Part shown: positions 1 through 7,451 of the stretch, one piece after another
Layout of the letters: each line of letters starts with the position of its first letter
How positions within the stretch are numbered: the stretch's first letter is position 1
The notes under the pieces: model-generated
Seen by the model: the letters and a program-made list of their open reading frames with translations, nothing else
Database searches by the model: none
What the model was told of the DNA's origin: nothing
Translations under genes and position numbers: made by a program
Assembly (NCBI GenBank): GCA_012032575.1
Contig: JAAUSP010000044.1
Coordinates: forward strand, 1 to 23,825
Source: Anaerolineales bacterium
Lineage (GTDB): Bacteria > Chloroflexota > Anaerolineae > 4572-78 > J111
Length of the DNA stretch: 23,825 nucleotides
Direction: 5' to 3'

Positions 1-74
1 CCCTCTCCCAGGGGGAGAGGGGATTCTTGACTGGCTCCCCTCACCCTTCGGGAGAGGGGCTGTGGGGTGAGGGG
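1..74. repeat. G/C-rich palindromic intergenic repeat
   Basis: Two nested hairpins lie upstream of the first gene. CCCTCTCCC at 1-9 pairs with GGGAGAGGG at 13-21. CCCCTCACCC at 37-46 pairs with GGGTGAGGGG at 65-74, enclosing another GGGAGAGGGG at 50-59. The element touches the window edge and may extend further left. It resembles the common CCCTCTCCC/GGGAGAGGG dispersed repeats found between genes in many bacteria. It could also act as a transcript hairpin, but no U-tract follows it on the plus strand. Confidence 0.6.
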
Positions 75-98
75 TATTTTCAAATAAGGAGTTTACCC

Positions 99-878
99 TT
101 GACCGAAACTTTGCGCACTTATCTTGATTTTGCCATCGAAACTGCCTGGCAGGCCGGCCAACTGACCCTGGGCTACTTTCAAACCGGCCTGCGCCCCGAC
201 TTTAAAGCTGATGAGTCCCCGGTAACGATAGCCGACCGCGAAGCCGAAAAACTGATTCGCAGCCGGATTGAAAAACAATACCCCGGCCACGCCATTATGG
301 GCGAGGAGTTTGGCAGCCAGGAAAATACAGCCGGTTCCAGCCACCGCTGGCTGATTGACCCGATTGACGGCACTCGCTCTTTTGTGCGGGGTGTGCCGCT
401 CTACGGCATCCTGATTGGCCTGGAAATTGAGGGGCAAAGCCAGGTCGGTGTGGCCCACTTTCCGGCTCTGGGCGAGATGATAGCGGCTGCTACCGGCGAA
501 GGCTGCTGGTGGAATGGCCGCCGGGCCAGAGTGTCACAGGTGGAGCAACTCAGCCAGGCGGTGGTGACCCATTATGACGCCGCCTCGTTCGACAAATACA
601 ACAAAGCCGCGGCCTGGGAACGGCTCAAAAAAACGGCCGGGTATCGGGCCGGCTGGGCCGATGCCTACGGTTATGCTCTGGTTGCTACCGGCCGGGTCGA
701 GGTGATGCTCGACCCGGTGATGCACCCCTGGGATGGCGGCCCCTTCCCGCCCATTTTGGCCGAGGCCGGCGGCTATTTTGGCGATTGGCACGGCTGCACC
801 ACTGTTTTCGCGGGTGAGGGACTGGCGACAACTCAAACCCTTCTGCCGGAAGTGCTGCAAATTCTAAACGGCGAATAA
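99..878 (+). CDS. hisN: Histidinol-phosphatase (HisN-like), inositol monophosphatase superfamily
   Basis: A 259-residue protein of the Mg2+-dependent IMPase fold, usual length for the family. The metal-binding motifs are visible: GEEFG at residues 68-72, DPIDGT at 87-92 and WDGGP near 211-215 followed by AEAGG. The stretch after DPIDGT reads RSFVRGVPLYG, closer to the HisN histidinol-phosphate phosphatase branch (K/R-SF-RG) than to inositol phosphatases (NFVHG). The predicted reaction is therefore L-histidinol phosphate to L-histidinol in histidine synthesis; inositol-phosphate or 3'-phosphoadenosine phosphatase activity remains possible. The start is the TTG at 99, chosen because AAGGAG at 86-91 sits 7 bases upstream; the frame stays open to a TTG at 27, but that part is translated G/C repeat. 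No other his genes are nearby. The kinase gene follows after 44 bases on the same strand. Confidence 0.75.
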   Translation: MTETLRTYLDFAIETAWQAGQLTLGYFQTGLRPDFKADESPVTIADREAEKLIRSRIEKQYPGHAIMGEEFGSQENTAGSSHRWLIDPIDGTRSFVRGVPLYGILIGLEIEGQSQVGVAHFPALGEMIAAATGEGCWWNGRRARVSQVEQLSQAVVTHYDAASFDKYNKAAAWERLKKTAGYRAGWADAYGYALVATGRVEVMLDPVMHPWDGGPFPPILAEAGGYFGDWHGCTTVFAGEGLATTQTLLPEVLQILNGE

Positions 879-922
879 CCAAATGCATATACGAAGAACG
901 TTCACGCTTTACGGAGAAAGGT

Positions 923-3325
923 ATGTCTGATTCTATAATCGGCAAGCAAATCGGCCAATATCAAATAGAAGAGCAGATTGGACAAGGCGGGATGGCGACG
1001 GTCTACAAGGCTTATCAACCATCCATCAATCGCCATGTGGCGGTAAAAATTCTGCCCAGCCAGTACGCCCAGGACCCCAACTTTGTCAAACGGTTTGAGC
1101 AGGAAGCCAAAGCCATTGCCGCCCTGGAGCATCCCCATATCCTGCCGGTTTATGATTTCGGCACGCAGGATGGCTTAACTTACATGGTGATGCGCTACAT
1201 AAAATGGGGCACCCTTTCAAAGTATATGGGCCAGTCGCTTGCGTCGGAGCGGATTGTGACCCTAATCGGTGATGTAGCCAATGCTTTGGATTATGCCCAT
1301 AAGCAAGGTGTGGTCCACCGCGATATTAAGCCAAGCAATGTTTTAATTGATAACAACGGCGAAGCCCTGCTGACCGATTTTGGCATTGCCAAAATGATGG
1401 CCGGCTCCAGCGCCACCCAATTGACCGGAGCCGGCAGCGTGCTGGGCACACCTGCTTATATGTCGCCCGAACAGGCCAAAGGGGAATCCATTGATGGCCG
1501 CACCGACATCTACTCCCTGGGCGTGGTGTTGTACGAATTGTTGACCGGCCAGCAGCCGTATCAGGCCGAAACACCCGTGGCCCTGGTTCTCAAACATTTA
1601 ACCGAGCCGCTCACCTCGCCGCGGATCATCAAACCCGACGTGCCCGATCCGCTGGAACGGGTCGTGGTTAAAGCTATGGCCAAAGACCCCGACCAGCGCT
1701 ATCAGACCGCCGGCGAGTTTCAACGGGCGCTGCAACAGGCCCTGCGAGAGATAGAAAGCGGCGTTAAAACGGCCAATATTCCCATTTCGACCACTACCCA
1801 GACCAAACCCGTTACCGGCCAGGTTCCTGCTGCGCCAAAATCGGGCAGTAAAATTGGCCCCTGGCTCATTGGTGGCGGCATAGCAATTGCTTTGCTGTGT
1901 GTATTGGGCGGTGGGCTGTTAGTGTATGGCCTGATGGCCTCGTCCGGCGGCGATAGAAAAGGCACGCCCGCTGCCAGTCCCACGACAGTTGCCATTGGTA
2001 TTGACAAAACGGCTACCCCTACCACCACTCCCCAACCCCCTGGTCCAACCTCGACCCCACCGCCGGAAGAAAGTGAGCCTGAATCTACCCCCAGCCAGAA
2101 CAATGTACCAACGCTGGAGCCAATCAATCTGGCCGACGTGCCGGGGCTGAATGAGGAAATCCTGTTTGAAGATGATTTCAGTTCCAACCTCAACGATTGG
2201 CCAACCGGCGAGCAAAAGGACGAATACGGCGTTACCAACACCGAATTTGCAGATGGGGCTTACCGGGTAACCCAGGAGGCCGAACAGGGCGTCTTTGTCT
2301 GGAATAACCTGACTCAAGTTGATTACGACAATTTTGTCTTTTCCGTCGAGGCTACGCCGGTGGAGCAGCAGGTAGCCGATACCTTTGCCTACGGCATCAC
2401 CTTCCGCGAGAACGTGGACGAGGGCGAATACTACGCCTTTGAAATAGATACCGATGGTTTCTTTACGGTCAATGCCCGTGTCAACGAGGAATGGAATACC
2501 CTGGTTGAGTGGACCGAATCCCCGGCGATTAACCGGGAGAGTACCAACCAACTCACGGTTAAAGCAGTTGGCCCGGCGCTGACGTTTTACATCAATGGGA
2601 TTGAAGTGGCCGCGGTTGAGGATGATTCGCTGGAGACGGGCGCAATTGGCGTAGCCCTGGACCTGTACGATGAGGGTGACAGAGCCACAGTTGATTTCGA
2701 TAATCTGGTCATCCGGGCTGTCAGCCCCGACGAACTGGCTCTGGTGGACAATAACAATGGCTCGGTCCTTTTTGAAGACAGCTTCGACTCAGATGCCAAG
2801 GGTTGGGCGACCGGCGAATTTGAAGACGAATACAGCCAGAATGAAGTGACGATTGAAAATGGCCGCTACATCCTGAGCGTCACCTCCAAACCCGACAAGC
2901 TGCCCTATGTGGAAAAAGTGCTGCCCAACCGCGATTTTTCGGATTTTATCCTGACCGTAGATGCCACCCCCCGCGATGCGGAAGCCCATTACAGTTTTGG
3001 CGTGGCGTTCCGGCTGGATGAAGATGGCAATGTCTACGTGTTTGAAATCGGCAATGATGGGTTGTATGCTGTTTTGTTGTATGATGACGAGTGGAAAAAA
3101 CTCAAAGAATGGTCCAGCACCACGGCCATCAAACCCGGCGAAACCAACCGGCTGATCATCAGCGCCGAAGGCGACAGCATGACTTTCTATGTGAATGAGG
3201 TGCAGTTGACCACGCTGGAAGACGATACCATTTCCACCGGCCAGATTGCCCTGGTTGTAGATATGGCTGAAGGGGATAAATCGGCTACGGTGGAGTTTGA
3301 TGATTTGGTGATCAGAAAACCGTGA
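923..3325 (+). CDS. Transmembrane Ser/Thr protein kinase with two tandem beta-sandwich ectodomains
   Basis: An 800-residue receptor-like kinase. The cytoplasmic kinase domain (about 13-275) is complete: glycine loop GQGGMA at 20-25, ATP lysine K42, HRDIKPSN with catalytic D134, DFG at 152-154 and the GTPAYMSPE activation segment at 175-183. A membrane helix spans about 313-338, followed by a Pro/Thr-rich linker (about 345-405). Two homologous extracellular modules follow, about 413-601 and 615-800. Each starts with a LFED-F motif and ends with a FD-LVIR motif, like LamG/DUF1080-type concanavalin-like domains. These may bind glycans or cell-wall material, which is inference. It differs from PASTA-type PknB kinases. 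The start is ATG 923 with GGAG at 913-916, 6 bases upstream. No phosphatase or FHA partner is seen nearby. Confidence 0.93.
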   Translation: MSDSIIGKQIGQYQIEEQIGQGGMATVYKAYQPSINRHVAVKILPSQYAQDPNFVKRFEQEAKAIAALEHPHILPVYDFGTQDGLTYMVMRYIKWGTLSKYMGQSLASERIVTLIGDVANALDYAHKQGVVHRDIKPSNVLIDNNGEALLTDFGIAKMMAGSSATQLTGAGSVLGTPAYMSPEQAKGESIDGRTDIYSLGVVLYELLTGQQPYQAETPVALVLKHLTEPLTSPRIIKPDVPDPLERVVVKAMAKDPDQRYQTAGEFQRALQQALREIESGVKTANIPISTTTQTKPVTGQVPAAPKSGSKIGPWLIGGGIAIALLCVLGGGLLVYGLMASSGGDRKGTPAASPTTVAIGIDKTATPTTTPQPPGPTSTPPPEESEPESTPSQNNVPTLEPINLADVPGLNEEILFEDDFSSNLNDWPTGEQKDEYGVTNTEFADGAYRVTQEAEQGVFVWNNLTQVDYDNFVFSVEATPVEQQVADTFAYGITFRENVDEGEYYAFEIDTDGFFTVNARVNEEWNTLVEWTESPAINRESTNQLTVKAVGPALTFYINGIEVAAVEDDSLETGAIGVALDLYDEGDRATVDFDNLVIRAVSPDELALVDNNNGSVLFEDSFDSDAKGWATGEFEDEYSQNEVTIENGRYILSVTSKPDKLPYVEKVLPNRDFSDFILTVDATPRDAEAHYSFGVAFRLDEDGNVYVFEIGNDGLYAVLLYDDEWKKLKEWSSTTAIKPGETNRLIISAEGDSMTFYVNEVQLTTLEDDTISTGQIALVVDMAEGDKSATVEFDDLVIRKP

Positions 3326-3331
3326 GATAAC

Positions 3332-3397
3332 AGAAGATAGAAGATGGTAGATAGCAGATAGATAACAATAGTAGCTATCTTCTATCCTCTATCTTCT
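3332..3397. repeat. Long imperfect hairpin between convergent genes
   Basis: Arms 3332-3355 and 3374-3397 are 24 bases each and complementary except for two mismatches and one G-U pair, with an 18-base loop. Each arm is made of variants of a short unit (AGATAG/AGAAGATAG). It sits in the 90-base gap between the convergent kinase and carbamoyltransferase genes, so it could end or protect both transcripts. There is no clean U-run, so I do not call it an intrinsic terminator. Similar hairpins with different unit sequences occur at other gene ends in this window. Confidence 0.75.
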
Positions 3398-3415
3398 ATC
3401 TTCTATCCTCTATTC

Positions 3416-5251
3416 TCAGTCTACTTGATCCGGGGCAAGATGCGAGCCGGTGGCCAGATAGCCTTCCGGCTTTTTCACTAAAAACGGCCCCATCACCAGC
3501 ACATCAATATCAGAAGCGGCAAAGGTGTTAATGGCTTCCTGGGGGGTGGTGACGATTGGCTCGCCGCGCAGGTTATAGGAAGTATTGAGCAGTACCGGCA
3601 CTCCGGTCGCCTGGTCAAACTTTTTAATCAGGTTGTAATAGCCGCTGTTCCACTCCTCGCGGACACTCTGCAACCGGCCTGTACCGTTGTGACACACAGC
3701 CTGAATTTTATCCCACTTATCCTCAGGAATATCAGACACCATCAACATATAACGGGGCGGATACTGCTTGTCCAGATTGGGCGTGGTGAAATATTCGTGG
3801 GCACGCTCCTCAATCACCACCGGGGCAAAAGGCCGGAACGGCTCGCGGAACTTGATCTTGGTATTGACGATCTCCTTCATCTCATCGCGGCGCGGGTCGG
3901 CAATGATCGAGCGATGGCCCAGCGCGCGCGGCCCCCATTCAAAACGGCCCCGGTACCAGCCGATCACCTTACTTTGCAGCAAAGTATCCACGGCCTGATC
4001 CAGCAGCTTATCGTCGTCGTCAAACGCTTCGTACTTAAAGCCGGATTTTTTGATGGCCTCGACCATCTGGCTTTCCGGGTAAGCTGCACCCCAATAAGCG
4101 TGCTCCATCGTAAATTTGCGGGGACGCCCCAGCACCACGTGATAAACATACAAAGCCGCGCCAATCGCCCCCCCGGCGTCGCCGGCAGCCGGTTGGATAA
4201 AAACACTTTCAAAAGGGCCTTCGCGCATCAGCCGGCCATTGGCGGCACTGTTGAGCGCCACCCCGCCGGCCAGGACCAGGTTTTTGGAGCCGGTCTGCCG
4301 GTAAGCGGCCTGGGCCATTTTTAGAATGATCTCTTCGGTGACTCGTTGAATACTGGCCGCAATATCGGCGTACTTTTGATTTTGGGCGGCTGTTTTGTCA
4401 TCCCACTGGGGATGATCTTTGGCCGGGTGGGTTCTGGTGGTAAAAAACTCAGACTCGGCCCCCCGCACCGGACCGAACAGGTCTACAAATTTCTGGTTGA
4501 AGGTGGAGTGGGTGGAATGATGGAAGCTGAAGTAATCCATGTTCAGGGTCAAGCCGCCCTCGTCGTCCACCTTGACCAGTTTATAAACGTCATCCATATA
4601 TTTGGCTTCCCCGTAGGGAGCCATGCCCATCACTTTATACTCGCCGTTATTCACCCGAAAACCCAGGTAAGCGGTAAACGCGGAATAGAGCAGCCCCAGC
4701 GAATGGGGAAAGCGCAGTTCGCGGGTCAAGTCAATCCGGCTGGTTCCATGACCATTCCATTGAGCGGTAGCTTGACCGATAGCGGCAGTGGTCCACTCGC
4801 CCACGCCATCCAGGGTCAGCACGGCGGCATCGGCAAAGGGTGAACAGAACATGGCACTGGCCGCGTGGGTCAGGTGATGCTCGACAAACAGAATTTTGTT
4901 GGTCGGCACGCCGATGCCGGTTTGCAACTGGCTTTTAATCCACAATTTTTCGTCAAACCAGGTGACCATTGACTCCCGGAACACTCCCCAGGATTTGGGA
5001 AAGGTGCTGAGGGTTGTCTTGAGAATCCGCTCAAATTTGACCAACGGCTTTTCGTAAAAAACCACATAATCCAGATCACCGGCGCTGAGATTGGCGTGTT
5101 TCAAGCAAAAGTTGATGGCATGCTGTGGAAAACTGCTATCGTGCTTTTTGCGGGTAAAGCGCTCTTCTTCGGCAGCGGCCACCAATTCGCCGTCAACCAG
5201 GAGCGCTGCGGCTGCATCGTGATAGTAACAGGAAATGCCTAAAATATTCAT
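3416..5251 (-). CDS. NodU/CmcH/SxtI-type O-carbamoyltransferase
   Basis: A 611-residue protein of normal family length that transfers a carbamoyl group from carbamoyl phosphate, via carbamoyl-adenylate, to a hydroxyl on a small molecule. The N-terminal Kae1/ASKHA-like domain shows MNILGISCYYHDAAAALL at the start, the EEERF motif at 28-32, and the metal-site histidines H125, H126 and H129 in EHHLTHAAS with D148 following. A central LAGGVALNS motif and a C-terminal domain with NTSYNLRGEPIV complete the fold. The acceptor cannot be told from sequence. It is the last gene of a tight trio: the SxtJ-like gene ends 4 bases upstream and the SxtK-like gene lies just before that. This order matches the sxtI, sxtJ and sxtK neighbourhood of saxitoxin clusters, but no other toxin, nodulation or antibiotic genes are present. 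The Shine-Dalgarno is weak, so coupling to the upstream gene is likely. Confidence 0.93.
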   Translation of the reverse strand: MNILGISCYYHDAAAALLVDGELVAAAEEERFTRKKHDSSFPQHAINFCLKHANLSAGDLDYVVFYEKPLVKFERILKTTLSTFPKSWGVFRESMVTWFDEKLWIKSQLQTGIGVPTNKILFVEHHLTHAASAMFCSPFADAAVLTLDGVGEWTTAAIGQATAQWNGHGTSRIDLTRELRFPHSLGLLYSAFTAYLGFRVNNGEYKVMGMAPYGEAKYMDDVYKLVKVDDEGGLTLNMDYFSFHHSTHSTFNQKFVDLFGPVRGAESEFFTTRTHPAKDHPQWDDKTAAQNQKYADIAASIQRVTEEIILKMAQAAYRQTGSKNLVLAGGVALNSAANGRLMREGPFESVFIQPAAGDAGGAIGAALYVYHVVLGRPRKFTMEHAYWGAAYPESQMVEAIKKSGFKYEAFDDDDKLLDQAVDTLLQSKVIGWYRGRFEWGPRALGHRSIIADPRRDEMKEIVNTKIKFREPFRPFAPVVIEERAHEYFTTPNLDKQYPPRYMLMVSDIPEDKWDKIQAVCHNGTGRLQSVREEWNSGYYNLIKKFDQATGVPVLLNTSYNLRGEPIVTTPQEAINTFAASDIDVLVMGPFLVKKPEGYLATGSHLAPDQVD

Positions 5252-5255
5252 AAGC

Positions 5256-5819
5256 CTAATACTGCTTCAGTACCTCTTCCATAGTTTGATCGCCGGTCGA
5301 GCGCGGCTGCCACAATTTGGCCGACCCGCCTTTGAGGTTTAGCGGATCGCTGAACAATCTGACTCCCAGGCCAAATGGCACAAAAACGGTGAAGTAAAAA
5401 ATGGTCAAGACGACGCGGGCCAGAAGATTACCCAGAAAATGCCCAAAGGTTTTCCAGCCCTGCCAGAATTTCGGGGTCAGGCTGACCGCCAGCACGATGA
5501 AAACGAGGCATAAGGCGACCATAACCGACTGCACGATGGTGGCAGTGGGCCGGGCTACCTCGCCGCCGGTTAACAACCGAAAGAGATCAATTACACCTCT
5601 AATCGAGCCAAACAGGGCCAGAATTGACAGAAAAACTGCCCCAAACAAAGCCGTATTCTTCGAGCCTTTTTCCGGGCGGGAAATCACCCCCAGGATTAAA
5701 ATTGCCAACCCAAAAAAGGCCGGAATCAGCGCCGTCAGGCTGGATGTGCCTGTGCCAACATAGCTGCCGATACCCAGCAGCAGCAGCAAAATCCCAAAAC
5801 CAATTGTAATAATCTTCAT
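5256..5819 (-). CDS. SxtJ-like membrane protein fused to an N-terminal four-helix membrane domain
   Basis: 187 residues. The C-terminal part (about 116-160) reads WKTFGHFLGNLLARVVLTI then a helix ending VPFGLGVRLF-DPL; this is the recognisable core of SxtJ-family proteins found beside carbamoyltransferases. Residues 1-114 hold four predicted membrane helices (about 2-22, 28-47, 55-80, 93-114) with SSLTALIPAFFGL, resembling stand-alone small membrane proteins of about 100 residues in other bacteria (from memory, not searched). Canonical SxtJ is shorter, so this looks like a fusion. Function is unknown for the family; a membrane partner of the carbamoyltransferase is inferred from constant linkage. 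It lies 6 bases after the SxtK-like gene and 4 bases before the carbamoyltransferase. No clear ribosome binding site is seen, consistent with coupled translation. Confidence 0.8.
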   Translation of the reverse strand: MKIITIGFGILLLLLGIGSYVGTGTSSLTALIPAFFGLAILILGVISRPEKGSKNTALFGAVFLSILALFGSIRGVIDLFRLLTGGEVARPTATIVQSVMVALCLVFIVLAVSLTPKFWQGWKTFGHFLGNLLARVVLTIFYFTVFVPFGLGVRLFSDPLNLKGGSAKLWQPRSTGDQTMEEVLKQY

Positions 5820-5825
5820 CGTCGT

Positions 5826-6008
5826 TTAGAACAACGTGTAAATAAACGGGGCTACCCCGGAGGAGGAGGCAAAAACCAACAGCAGCCCAAAGAGCAGCAA
5901 GACCGTCACCATCGGAATAAGCCACCACATTTTCCGCGCCCACAAAAATTGTAAAATTTCGCCGACAACCCCGGTGTTGGTCAGCATACCTTTGAAAAAG
6001 TTCGACAT
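5826..6008 (-). CDS. SxtK-like small membrane protein (DUF5989 family)
   Basis: A 60-residue protein with one membrane helix (about 30-50). It carries the family pattern: an N-terminal EILQFLWARKMWWLIP block, then a hydrophobic helix LLLFGLLLVFA, then the C-terminal APFIYTLF. These are the hallmarks of the short DUF5989/SxtK proteins next to SxtJ and carbamoyltransferase. Function is unknown; stabilising or recruiting the SxtJ-like protein is only a guess. It is the first gene of the cassette. ATG 6008 is supported by GAGGT (complement of 6017-6021), 8 bases upstream. Proteins this short are often missed, but the neighbours make it secure. Confidence 0.88.
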   Translation of the reverse strand: MSNFFKGMLTNTGVVGEILQFLWARKMWWLIPMVTVLLLFGLLLVFASSSGVAPFIYTLF

Positions 6009-6053
6009 CGTTATATACCTCGTAAAATTGAATAGCGAACAGAGTAGGCTACG

Positions 6054-6059
6054 ATTATA
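6054..6059 (-). promoter_or_regulatory. Candidate -10 box for the carbamoyltransferase cassette
   Basis: The minus strand reads TATAAT here, 45 bases upstream of the first start codon (6008). No good -35 box is seen at the right distance, only T-rich sequence, so a promoter is plausible but not proven. Confidence 0.45.
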
Positions 6060-6119
6060 ACCCAGTCATCTAAAAATAAAAAAGTTGCGTTCAGGATAAC
6101 TGTCTATACCGGGCCGCAT

Positions 6120-6158
6120 CGGTCTCGGAGATTTCTCCGGGTCGAAATGACATGGCTG
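6120..6158. repeat. REP-like element, partial copy A
   Basis: A shortened relative of the elements at 7944-8044 and 18365-18464. It shares the GGAGATTTCTCC core and the GTCGAAATGACATGGCTG end, but lacks the opposite arm. It sits between the XdhC gene and the promoter of the carbamoyltransferase cassette. Confidence 0.6.
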
Positions 6159-6175
6159 CGTAGTTATGTTTATTT

Positions 6176-6994
6176 TTAGGCTTGCCGGGCCGGGTGCAGC
6201 GGTAAACGGCGATCCGCCCGCAGCGCATCCGACAGCGAAACAGCCCGTCCCCCGCGATAAACATTAATAATTTCGGCGATGATGCCGACGGCAATTTCGG
6301 CGGGGCTTTCCGCGCCAATATCCAGGCCAATCGGCGCATAAACCCGATCAAATTTGGCCGGGTCCAGCCCCTGTTCTGTGACCAGCAGATCGAACACGGC
6401 TTTAATCCGGCGTTTGCTGCCGATCATCCCAATGTAACGGGCAGGCGAGTCAATCACCGTCAGCAGCGACTCGACATCGTGGCTGTGGCCGCGCGTGACC
6501 AGCACCAGAAACGTATCGCTATCAATCGGCCACTGCCGCAGCGTTTCGGCAAAAGGCTGGGCCAGCACCTGGTCGGCCATAGGAAAACGTTGTCTGTTGG
6601 CAAACTGGGGACGGTCATCCAGCACCACCACCTCAAAATCAATCATTTTGCCCAACTGGGCCAGAGGCAGGGCTACGTGCCCGGCTCCGACAATGATTAA
6701 AGTTGGTGGCCGGCGCTGGACTTCGACAAAAACTTCCAGACGGCTGTCGTCAGTTTGGTAAGTCAGCAGTTGCGGCCGGCGGTTGGCAAGACAGCGGCGG
6801 GCATCCTGCAAAAGCTGATCCTTCAGTTCTGCCAGACTATCCGTGCCGCTCCAGGTGGTTTTATCCAGCCAGACCAACGCCCGCTGTCCCAGGCTGTCGG
6901 CAAACCGGCCGGTTGCGACCACCACCGTTACCAGAGCGACCGGCTGGCCCGTTTCGATGGAGGCCAGGAGTTCAGCTAAAAGTTGGTCGGACAT
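6176..6994 (-). CDS. XdhC/CoxI-family protein with Rossmann domain and degenerate N-domain
   Basis: 272 residues. XdhC-family proteins bind molybdenum cofactor and help insert the sulfurated form into xanthine dehydrogenase-type enzymes. The C-terminal Rossmann domain is clear: LIIVGAGHVALPLAQLG at about 99-115, VVVLDDRPQFAN, GMIGSKRR and IGLDIGAESPAEIAVGI. The N-terminal domain (1-90) has kept general shape but lost the usual S-PR-G-KM and GSIGGGC-E motifs. The separate 105-residue protein encoded just upstream (7121-7438) has exactly those motifs, so the two may act together as a split XdhC. A 126-base gap with a hairpin repeat lies between them. No molybdenum hydroxylase gene is in the window, so the client enzyme is unknown. 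Confidence 0.85.
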   Translation of the reverse strand: MSDQLLAELLASIETGQPVALVTVVVATGRFADSLGQRALVWLDKTTWSGTDSLAELKDQLLQDARRCLANRRPQLLTYQTDDSRLEVFVEVQRRPPTLIIVGAGHVALPLAQLGKMIDFEVVVLDDRPQFANRQRFPMADQVLAQPFAETLRQWPIDSDTFLVLVTRGHSHDVESLLTVIDSPARYIGMIGSKRRIKAVFDLLVTEQGLDPAKFDRVYAPIGLDIGAESPAEIAVGIIAEIINVYRGGRAVSLSDALRADRRLPLHPARQA

Positions 6995-7004
6995 AATGAA
7001 TGTG

Positions 7005-7114
7005 CCAGGTGTTTGAGTGTCACGTGGTTAACTGTCAGATGTTCAGGTATCACGGGTCAAGGTAGAAAATTAACGTCTGACACTTGATACTTGACACACG
7101 ACACCTGACACTCG
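7005..7114. repeat. Imperfect inverted repeat between the two xdhC-like genes
   Basis: The left side holds CAGGTGT, GAGTGTCACGTG, CTGTCAGATG and GTATCACGGGTCAAG. The right side carries their rough reverse complements (CTGACACTTGATACTTGACA, ACACCTGACACTC). Both arms are therefore made of degenerate units related to AGTGTCAGGTG. The arms pair imperfectly and the exact structure needs folding. It fills the 126-base gap in an otherwise compact operon. Confidence 0.55.
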
Positions 7115-7120
7115 TCTTTT

Positions 7121-7438
7121 TCACGGCCACCTTTCCACATAAACATCCATGATGCCGCCGCACACGCCCAGGCTTTGCATGCTAATGTCTTCGGTTAAAT
7201 CTACCTCAACCAGCCGGGGCTGGCCCGCTTCGATGACATCCAGACCGGCCCGAATGACATCGGCTTCGCCGCAGCCACCGCCAATCGTCCCGAAATGCTG
7301 CCCTAATGGGTGAATAATCATTTTTGTACCCAGCTCACGCGGCACCGACCCGCGCACCCGAATGATAGTGGCCACAGCCACCGGCGTCTCCGGGGTTAAC
7401 TGATTTAGTTTTTGATAGAGTGTTTTGGCGCTCTCCAT
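7121..7438 (-). CDS. XdhC/CoxI N-terminal-domain-only protein
   Basis: 105 residues covering only the XdhC_CoxI N-domain. It keeps the diagnostic motifs: GSVPRELGTKM at 30-40, GTIGGGCGEA at 50-59 and GVCGGIMDVYVERW at 91-104. The conserved Cys56 and Cys93 are candidates for cofactor binding, as described for XdhC proteins. It lacks the Rossmann domain, which is supplied by the next gene (6176-6994). Likely role: molybdenum cofactor handling for a xanthine dehydrogenase or CO dehydrogenase-type enzyme encoded elsewhere. It starts 13 bases after the upstream hypothetical gene ends. The ribosome site (GAGAG) is weak. Confidence 0.88.
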   Translation of the reverse strand: MESAKTLYQKLNQLTPETPVAVATIIRVRGSVPRELGTKMIIHPLGQHFGTIGGGCGEADVIRAGLDVIEAGQPRLVEVDLTEDISMQSLGVCGGIMDVYVERWP

Positions 7439-7451
7439 ACGGTCTCTCGAT

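Noticed and set aside
4346..4843. 165-codon open frame on the plus strand opposite the carbamoyltransferase
   Set aside because: It lies wholly inside a well-conserved gene on the other strand, has no ribosome site and no recognisable protein features.
7005..7114. CRISPR-like repeat array
   Set aside because: Units are short, degenerate and inverted, without regular spacers or cas genes.
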